Assembly (NCBI RefSeq): GCF_900626075.1
Contig: NZ_UYZY01000004.1
Location: 248,001 to 312,000, forward strand
Direction: 5' to 3'
DNA length: 64,000 bases
Source of the DNA: Clostridium transplantifaecale
GTDB taxonomy: Bacteria > Bacillota > Clostridia > Lachnospirales > Lachnospiraceae
Of the stretch, positions 59,723 through 64,000 are shown in pieces (position 1 is the stretch's first letter; every line of letters begins with the position of its first letter). Made by a program: the position numbers and the translations under genes. The notes beneath the pieces were generated by a model that was given only the letters and a program-made list of their open reading frames with translations, was not told the origin of the DNA and did no database searches.

Positions 59723-61040
59723 CGAGCCGAAAGTATTGAAGGCGCTCAGCTTTCTGGTTGATGGAGAGTATCGGGCGTTTACGGCAGAGTGTTCCAAAGA
59801 CGCTCTTGAAATCTTTGACAGAGAGCAGATTTCTTTGGTGCTTTTGGATGTCAGGCTGGGACGGGAGAACGGATTTGACGTTATGAAGAAGCTGCTTGAG
59901 CGGGATCCCCAGGCCAGAATTATTGTGATGACGGCATTCCCCTCCATTGATAGTTCGATTGAGGCTATACGGGCGGGCGCTTTCTACTTTATCAGCAAAC
60001 CGATTCAGTCGGAACAGCTGATGGCCCTGCTGAACCAGGCTGCGGAACAGGTGAAGATGTCAAAGCGGATTGAAAGCCTGGAGGGGGCGGCCCGCAGCAG
60101 GATTATCGGGGAATCGCCTTCCATGAAGAAGCTTTTCGGCCTGATAAAGCAGGTGAAAGACGTAAATGCCAATGTGCTTATAACCGGGGAGAGCGGTACG
60201 GGTAAGGAGCTGGTAGCCAGGGAAATCCATTTTTCGGGCATACGCAAAGACAAACCGTTTATTGCACTGAACTGCGCCGCACTTCCGGAGAACCTGCTGG
60301 AGAGTGAGCTGTTTGGTTATAAAAAAGGAGCCTTTACAGGAGCGGTCAGGGATGAGATAGGAATTATCCGCAGGGCGGATCGCGGCACATTATTTTTAGA
60401 TGAGATAGGAGAGATGGATCTGCGCCTTCAGTCTAAGCTATTGAGATTTCTTCAGGAAAAGGAAGTCAGCCCAATTGGAGGTCAGACTCATCCGGTGGAT
60501 GTCAGAATTATCTGTGCGACAAACCGGAACATGGAAGAGGAGATGGCTGCGGGACGGTTTAGAAGTGATTTGTATTACCGGATCAATGTCATCAATCTGT
60601 GTATTCCGCCTCTGCGTGAAAGGATGGAAGACATTCCGTATCTGGTATCTTACTTTATCAGTAAATACAATGTGGCGTTCAGCAAAACTGTGTCGGGGAT
60701 AACAGAGGAGGCCTATGGGGCGCTGCACGGCTATCCGTTCTACGGAAATATAAGGGAATTAGAAAATATCATCCAGCGGGCGATTCTGCTTTCCTCCGGG
60801 AACATGATAGAAAAAGAGGATCTGTTTCTCCCGGCGCTGTATATAGCGAAGCCGGAGCGGACAAAAAGCGGGAACGAGGGTCATCTTCCCGTAACGGCGA
60901 ATGATACACTGAAAGACATGGAAAAGAAGATGATTGCATTTTCTCTGAAACAGAATGACTTTAACCGGCGGCGCACGGCGCTGGCGCTGGATATCAGTGA
61001 GCGTTCCCTCCAATATAAAATCAAAGAGTACGGATTATAA
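59697..61040 (+). CDS. NtrC-type sigma-54-dependent response regulator
   Basis: The ~447-residue protein has a receiver domain (~1-120; phosphorylated Asp51 in LVLLDVRL), then an AAA+ domain (~140-370) with Walker A GESGTGKE, the sigma-54 contact loop GAFTGAVRDE, Walker B GTLFLDEIGEM and arginine finger region GRFRSDLYYRINV. The Fis-type DNA-binding helix is at the C terminus (DFNRRRTALALDISERSLQYKIKEY). It activates RNA polymerase with sigma-54. ATG at 59697 follows GGGGAGAG and overlaps the kinase gene. The nitrilase-YfcC operon with a -24/-12 promoter is the likely target. Confidence 0.94.
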   Translation: MEKLLIVDDEPKVLKALSFLVDGEYRAFTAECSKDALEIFDREQISLVLLDVRLGRENGFDVMKKLLERDPQARIIVMTAFPSIDSSIEAIRAGAFYFISKPIQSEQLMALLNQAAEQVKMSKRIESLEGAARSRIIGESPSMKKLFGLIKQVKDVNANVLITGESGTGKELVAREIHFSGIRKDKPFIALNCAALPENLLESELFGYKKGAFTGAVRDEIGIIRRADRGTLFLDEIGEMDLRLQSKLLRFLQEKEVSPIGGQTHPVDVRIICATNRNMEEEMAAGRFRSDLYYRINVINLCIPPLRERMEDIPYLVSYFISKYNVAFSKTVSGITEEAYGALHGYPFYGNIRELENIIQRAILLSSGNMIEKEDLFLPALYIAKPERTKSGNEGHLPVTANDTLKDMEKKMIAFSLKQNDFNRRRTALALDISERSLQYKIKEYGL

Positions 61041-61072
61041 CGCCGGCCGGTGAAGTCCGGTACAAGGAAAGG

Positions 61073-61120
61073 CAGGTTTCGGGAGCGGTTTTCATACCGT
61101 TCCCGGAAACCTGTCTTTCT
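61073..61120. terminator. Hairpin between convergent regulator and YfcC genes
   Basis: CAGGTTTCGGGAGCGGT (61073-61089) pairs with the complement at 61096-61113 with one or two bulged positions, followed by TCTTTCTTG. It probably ends the kinase-regulator transcript and may also serve the YfcC-type transcript. Confidence 0.75.
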
Positions 61121-61184
61121 TGATTGGCAATGAAATGTACTCGAAGCATGTGCATGCCGTCTCTTGCCGGGGAGGTCACTCCTC

Positions 61185-62621
61185 CTAAAAAGGACCGTAA
61201 TTGATGAGATTCGCGATAATCAGGAAGACGGCTGAAAGAACCGACTGGATAGCCAGAAGCTTTCCGGCAAAAGGAAGCCATTTGCCAAAGGGAATTTTAC
61301 CAATCTGTATTGCGGCGGCTGTAGCCCCCATCATCGGGATAATCATATTGGAAAGTCCGTCTCCCAGCTGGAAAGCCAGGACGGCTATCTGGCGGTTTAC
61401 TCCCAGAAGGTCGGAAATAGGGATCATAATGGGCATTGCCACCATGGCCTGCCCGCTTCCGGAAGGAATAAAGAAGTTCATAAACATCTGGATGATATAC
61501 ATACAGATGGCGGCCAGGGATTTGGGCATTACCTGCATAGGGGAAACCAGGGCGTTGATGATAGTGTCTATAATCATGCCGTCGTTAAGGACGATGGTGA
61601 CTCCCCGGGCAATCCCAACCAGGAGGGCGACGAAAGAAATTTCTGCGACGCCCTTAGAGAAACGGTTGGCTATCTGTGTGCCGTTCATTCCCATACAAAG
61701 GCCGCTTGCGATAGCCATGATAAGAAAGAGACCGGACATGTTGACGAGACCCCATCCGAACCTGACAACCGCTACAACGAGTACAATAAGCATAGTTGCA
61801 AAGATAAAAAGCACAATTTTTCTCCGGGTGTTTAATTCAATCTTGCTCTGATCACTTTCAAGCTGCATCTCAGAGTAGTCTGTTCCGTAGACAAGACTGT
61901 TTTCCGGGTTTTGACGGATTTTTTTACAGTACCGGAATATATACCACATTGTTACGGACTCCATCGCAACGAGGACGACGCCCCGGTATGCCATGCCGGA
62001 GTATAATGGAAGTCCTGCTATTTCCTGGGCTATAGCAACCGTAAAAGGATTCATAACGGCGCATGCAGAACCGACGCACATGGCCAGATAACCGATGGAT
62101 ACACCGACCACCGCATCATATCCCAATGCGATGGAAGCCATAATGGCAAAAGGAAGGAACACAAGGGTCTCCTCATAAAGTCCGACTACGCCGCCTAAGA
62201 AAGCGAAAAACGCGGTAATGCCAATCAGGATCAGCTTTTCCTTTTTGCGCCCGTTTTTTCCAAGAACCACTTTCGCCATCATGGCATCCACCGCCCTGGT
62301 CTCGGTCAGTACGCCGGTGGATCCGCCGATAACAAGAATGAACATGATAATGGAGGCCGCATTAATCATACCCTCGTCCAGAGCTGTAAAGATTTTAAAA
62401 AAGCTGACGGGAGATTGCTGCACATAATGAAAACTGCCGGGAATAACGGTTTCGACACCGTTTATCACTTCCCTGTCATATTGACCGGCAGGGATTATGT
62501 AAGTTAAGATTGTCACGGCGACAATCATAAAAAAGACAAGTACAAGTGTATGAGGCATTTTCATCAGAAGACGCTCGAGAAAAGAACCTTTGGAAGATGA
62601 ATGTTTTGCTGTGTTTTTCAT
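61185..62621 (-). CDS. YfcC family transporter
   Basis: This 478-residue membrane protein has about twelve segments. MPHTLVLVFFMIVAVTILTYIIPAGQYDR at the start, VIGGSTGVLTETRAVDAMM, and FFIPSGSGQAMVAMPIMIPISDLLGVNRQIAVLAFQLGDGLSNMI near the end are typical of the YfcC/C4-dicarboxylate anaerobic carrier-like family. Members are thought to move amino acids, peptides or carboxylates. It starts at ATG behind AAGGAG, 17 bases after the nitrilase gene, so the two form an operon driven by the sigma-54 promoter at 63505-63520. Confidence 0.87.
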   Translation of the reverse strand: MKNTAKHSSSKGSFLERLLMKMPHTLVLVFFMIVAVTILTYIIPAGQYDREVINGVETVIPGSFHYVQQSPVSFFKIFTALDEGMINAASIIMFILVIGGSTGVLTETRAVDAMMAKVVLGKNGRKKEKLILIGITAFFAFLGGVVGLYEETLVFLPFAIMASIALGYDAVVGVSIGYLAMCVGSACAVMNPFTVAIAQEIAGLPLYSGMAYRGVVLVAMESVTMWYIFRYCKKIRQNPENSLVYGTDYSEMQLESDQSKIELNTRRKIVLFIFATMLIVLVVAVVRFGWGLVNMSGLFLIMAIASGLCMGMNGTQIANRFSKGVAEISFVALLVGIARGVTIVLNDGMIIDTIINALVSPMQVMPKSLAAICMYIIQMFMNFFIPSGSGQAMVAMPIMIPISDLLGVNRQIAVLAFQLGDGLSNMIIPMMGATAAAIQIGKIPFGKWLPFAGKLLAIQSVLSAVFLIIANLINYGPF

Positions 62622-62638
62622 AGCTCTGCTCCTTTTTA

Positions 62639-63454
62639 TTATAATTTTGCCAGATTGGCATAGTCCTGCGGGTGACGGTCGAGCATAGCCAGGTTAACCC
62701 GGCGCTCTATCAGGATTTCTTCAAAATCGATTTCCTGGATCATGACGGTTTCCCCTGTGTCCGCTTTTTGCAGAATAGAGCCGCGGGGATCCACGACCAT
62801 GGACTGCCCTGAAAAATAAACCCCGTCCACGACGCCTGCCCTGTTTATGCCTGCCGTGAATATCACATTGTCAAGGGCCCGGCTAATGAGATTGTTTTCC
62901 CACATCAGCCGGTAATTCAGGCGGTCGCGCCATGCGGAGGGAAACAGGATTAACTCGGCATTCTGAAGGGCCAGCAGCCTGGCCGGTTCGGGAAATGCCA
63001 TATCATAACAGATCAACAATCCTATTTTTCCGTATTTTGTCTGAAATACAGGATACCGGCTGCCGCGTCTGAAGTATATTTTCTCGTCGCCGATAGTGTG
63101 CGTTTTTGAGTAGGAGCCTGCCAGTGTACCGTCATCGTTAATCAGTAGGGCGCTGTTTTCACAGATTCCGGGGCCCGTGGTTAAAAGCAGGGGTGCAATC
63201 AGATAAATCTTTAATTCTTCAGCTAATTCCTGCATTCTCCTGACCGTGTTCCCTTCCGGAGGTTCGGCCCATTCTGCCATTTGCCGTATGCCCCCGGCGC
63301 TGTAACCAGTATTAAAACATTCGGGAAGACATACCATCCCTGCCCCCTGTTTTGCCGCATTCCGGATTAGAGTTTCGGCCTTTTCAAGATTTGCCTGCTT
63401 ATCCCCTAAAATACAATCCATCTGGATTAAGCCAAGTTTAAGCTTTGTTCCCAT
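62639..63454 (-). CDS. Carbon-nitrogen hydrolase (nitrilase superfamily)
   Basis: The 271-residue protein has the catalytic triad of the superfamily: Glu in VCLPECFNTGY (~44-50), Lys in GSYSKTHTIGD (~112), and Cys in IGLLICYDMAFPEPARLL (~148). These enzymes cleave nitriles, amides or carbamoyl compounds; this class (branch with omega-amidase and carbamoylputrescine-type enzymes) usually acts on amides. It heads an operon with a YfcC-type transporter and lies behind a sigma-54 promoter. The kinase with an amino-acid-type sensor next door suggests a nitrogen-containing substrate. Confidence 0.9.
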   Translation of the reverse strand: MGTKLKLGLIQMDCILGDKQANLEKAETLIRNAAKQGAGMVCLPECFNTGYSAGGIRQMAEWAEPPEGNTVRRMQELAEELKIYLIAPLLLTTGPGICENSALLINDDGTLAGSYSKTHTIGDEKIYFRRGSRYPVFQTKYGKIGLLICYDMAFPEPARLLALQNAELILFPSAWRDRLNYRLMWENNLISRALDNVIFTAGINRAGVVDGVYFSGQSMVVDPRGSILQKADTGETVMIQEIDFEEILIERRVNLAMLDRHPQDYANLAKL

Positions 63455-63504
63455 TTTTTACCCACCTTTCATTTCGTTTGTGAATGATATACATCTTATT
63501 TAAC

Positions 63505-63520
63505 AGCAATTTTCGTGCCA
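63505..63520 (-). promoter_or_regulatory. Sigma-54 promoter (-24/-12) of the nitrilase-YfcC operon
   Basis: On the minus strand TGGCAC (63520-63515), five bases, and TTGCT (63509-63505) reproduce the sigma-54 consensus exactly. Transcription would start about 40 bases before the nitrilase start codon. The sigma-54 activator gene is in the same cluster. Confidence 0.88.
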
Positions 63521-63598
63521 ACTCTCTTAACGCGGTAAAAGCCTGTAAAACGGTTGAAAAAAGGGAAAATTTTGCAGATATCATCCGCATTTCAGTTT

Positions 63599-63621
63599 TT
63601 TCCTGCAGATTTTGCAGGAAA
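63599..63621. promoter_or_regulatory. Likely upstream activator site for the sigma-54 regulator
   Basis: TTTCCTGCA-GATTT-TGCAGGAAA is a perfect 9-bp inverted repeat located about 105-130 bases upstream of the predicted start of the nitrilase transcript, the typical place of an enhancer site. Extra half-sites TTGCAGGAA (63625-63633) and TTTTGCAGA (63570-63578) flank it. Binding by the NtrC-type regulator is inferred. Confidence 0.7.
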
Positions 63622-63637
63622 TTATTGCAGGAACTCT

Positions 63638-63666
63638 TTGCTTTCTCATCCGATAGCGGTTATAAT
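63638..63666 (+). promoter_or_regulatory. Promoter of the DNA methylase gene
   Basis: TTGCTT (63638-63643) and TATAAT (63661-63666) are separated by 17 bases. The start point would be near 63673, about 30 bases before the methylase gene. Confidence 0.7.
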
Positions 63667-63703
63667 AGTAAAAGACTTTTCAAACATACGTACGGAGGAA
63701 TTT

Positions 63704-64000
63704 ATGTCCACAACAGACCCAGCGGTAACCCCCATTTTGAAATGGGTAGGCGGCAAGCGACAGCTTCTTGAGACGATTATGCCGCTGATACCGGAACACA
63801 CAACTTACTATGAGCCGTTTGTCGGCGGAGGGGCAGTGCTGTTTCACACACAGCCAGGAAGAGCGGTGATCAATGACTCGAATGCCGAACTGATTAATAT
63901 ATATGAAGTGATTAAAGCGCAGCCGGAGGAACTGATCGCCTGTCTGGAGCGTCATAAAGAGAAGAACAGCCAGGAATATTTTTATGAAGTTCGTTCGCTA
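63704..64000 (+). CDS. DNA adenine methylase, Dam/DpnM type (N-terminal part)
   Basis: The first 99 residues of a D12-class N6-adenine methyltransferase are in the window, and the gene runs off the end. Visible motifs are ILKWVGGKRQLLETI (start motif), YYEPFVGGGAVLFH (SAM-binding motif I) and INDSNAELINIYEVIK. The catalytic DPPY lies beyond the window. The ATG follows GGAGGAA. It may be a solitary Dam-like enzyme or part of a restriction system; the next gene is not visible. Confidence 0.9.
   Translation, partial: MSTTDPAVTPILKWVGGKRQLLETIMPLIPEHTTYYEPFVGGGAVLFHTQPGRAVINDSNAELINIYEVIKAQPEELIACLERHKEKNSQEYFYEVRSL

Overview
The window looks like a chromosomal segment of a Gram-positive anaerobe of the Clostridia, most likely a gut Lachnospiraceae of the Enterocloster/Hungatella/Lachnoclostridium type. 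The reasons are strong AGGAGG ribosome-binding sites, frequent TTG and GTG starts, consensus TTGACA-N17-TATAAT promoters, mid-range GC, clostridial-type S12/S7/EF-G/EF-Tu genes, and many Firmicutes ABC sugar importers, two-component systems and GNAT genes. The genus is an inference. No rRNA, tRNA, CRISPR array, transposase or phage gene was seen.

Layout. 1-404: the tail of a TctA-type tricarboxylate transporter permease. 611-5229 (minus): DUF6282 protein, SLC13-type permease, LysR regulator and M20 carbamoylase/allantoate-amidohydrolase-like enzyme. 5768-10137: a lipoprotein and small enzymes (DUF3795, cupin, double GNAT, methyltransferase, GNAT). 10371-15150: the str operon rpsL-rpsG-fusA-tuf, with a consensus promoter, an intrinsic terminator and codon use unlike its surroundings. 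15212-19223: a PucR regulator divergent from a DUF917 protein and an NCS1 nucleobase/hydantoin permease.

19249-34446: a large divergent sugar locus. The minus arm carries a short-chain dehydrogenase, galactonate dehydratase (dgoD), an SMP-30 lactonase and a LacI regulator. The plus arm carries an RbsABC-type ABC importer, a creatininase-family enzyme, a 1113-residue DUF5107/TPR protein, an aldose-1-epimerase-like protein, a KDPG/KDPGal aldolase and 2-dehydro-3-deoxygalactonokinase (dgoK). Together these could make a full oxidative (DeLey-Doudoroff) route from a galactose-type sugar to pyruvate and glyceraldehyde 3-phosphate. The two arms face each other across two consensus promoters and two copies of a LacI-type operator.

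34788-47782: DUF2812 membrane protein, MBL hydrolase, Crp/Fnr regulator, EamA exporter and GNAT; then a feoA-feoA-feoB ferrous-iron operon with a strong DtxR-like palindrome, a 42-residue membrane peptide and a Cys-rich/HMA fusion; then a YjiH transporter and a dCache histidine kinase converging on an OmpR-type regulator. 47919-48437 holds two ~200-bp structured repeat elements in inverted orientation.

48620-57893: two ADP-ribosylglycohydrolase-family enzymes bracket a ribokinase-family kinase, a LacI regulator and an LplB/YtcP-type ABC importer. Matching operators in front of both transcription units suggest one regulon, probably for import and cleavage of a ribosyl or other glycosyl compound. 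This is the best candidate for an undescribed system. 58112-63454: a histidine kinase with a periplasmic amino-acid-binding-type sensor, a sigma-54 activator, and an oppositely oriented nitrilase-YfcC operon. That operon has a textbook -24/-12 promoter and a likely upstream activator site. The window ends inside a Dam-type DNA adenine methylase gene.
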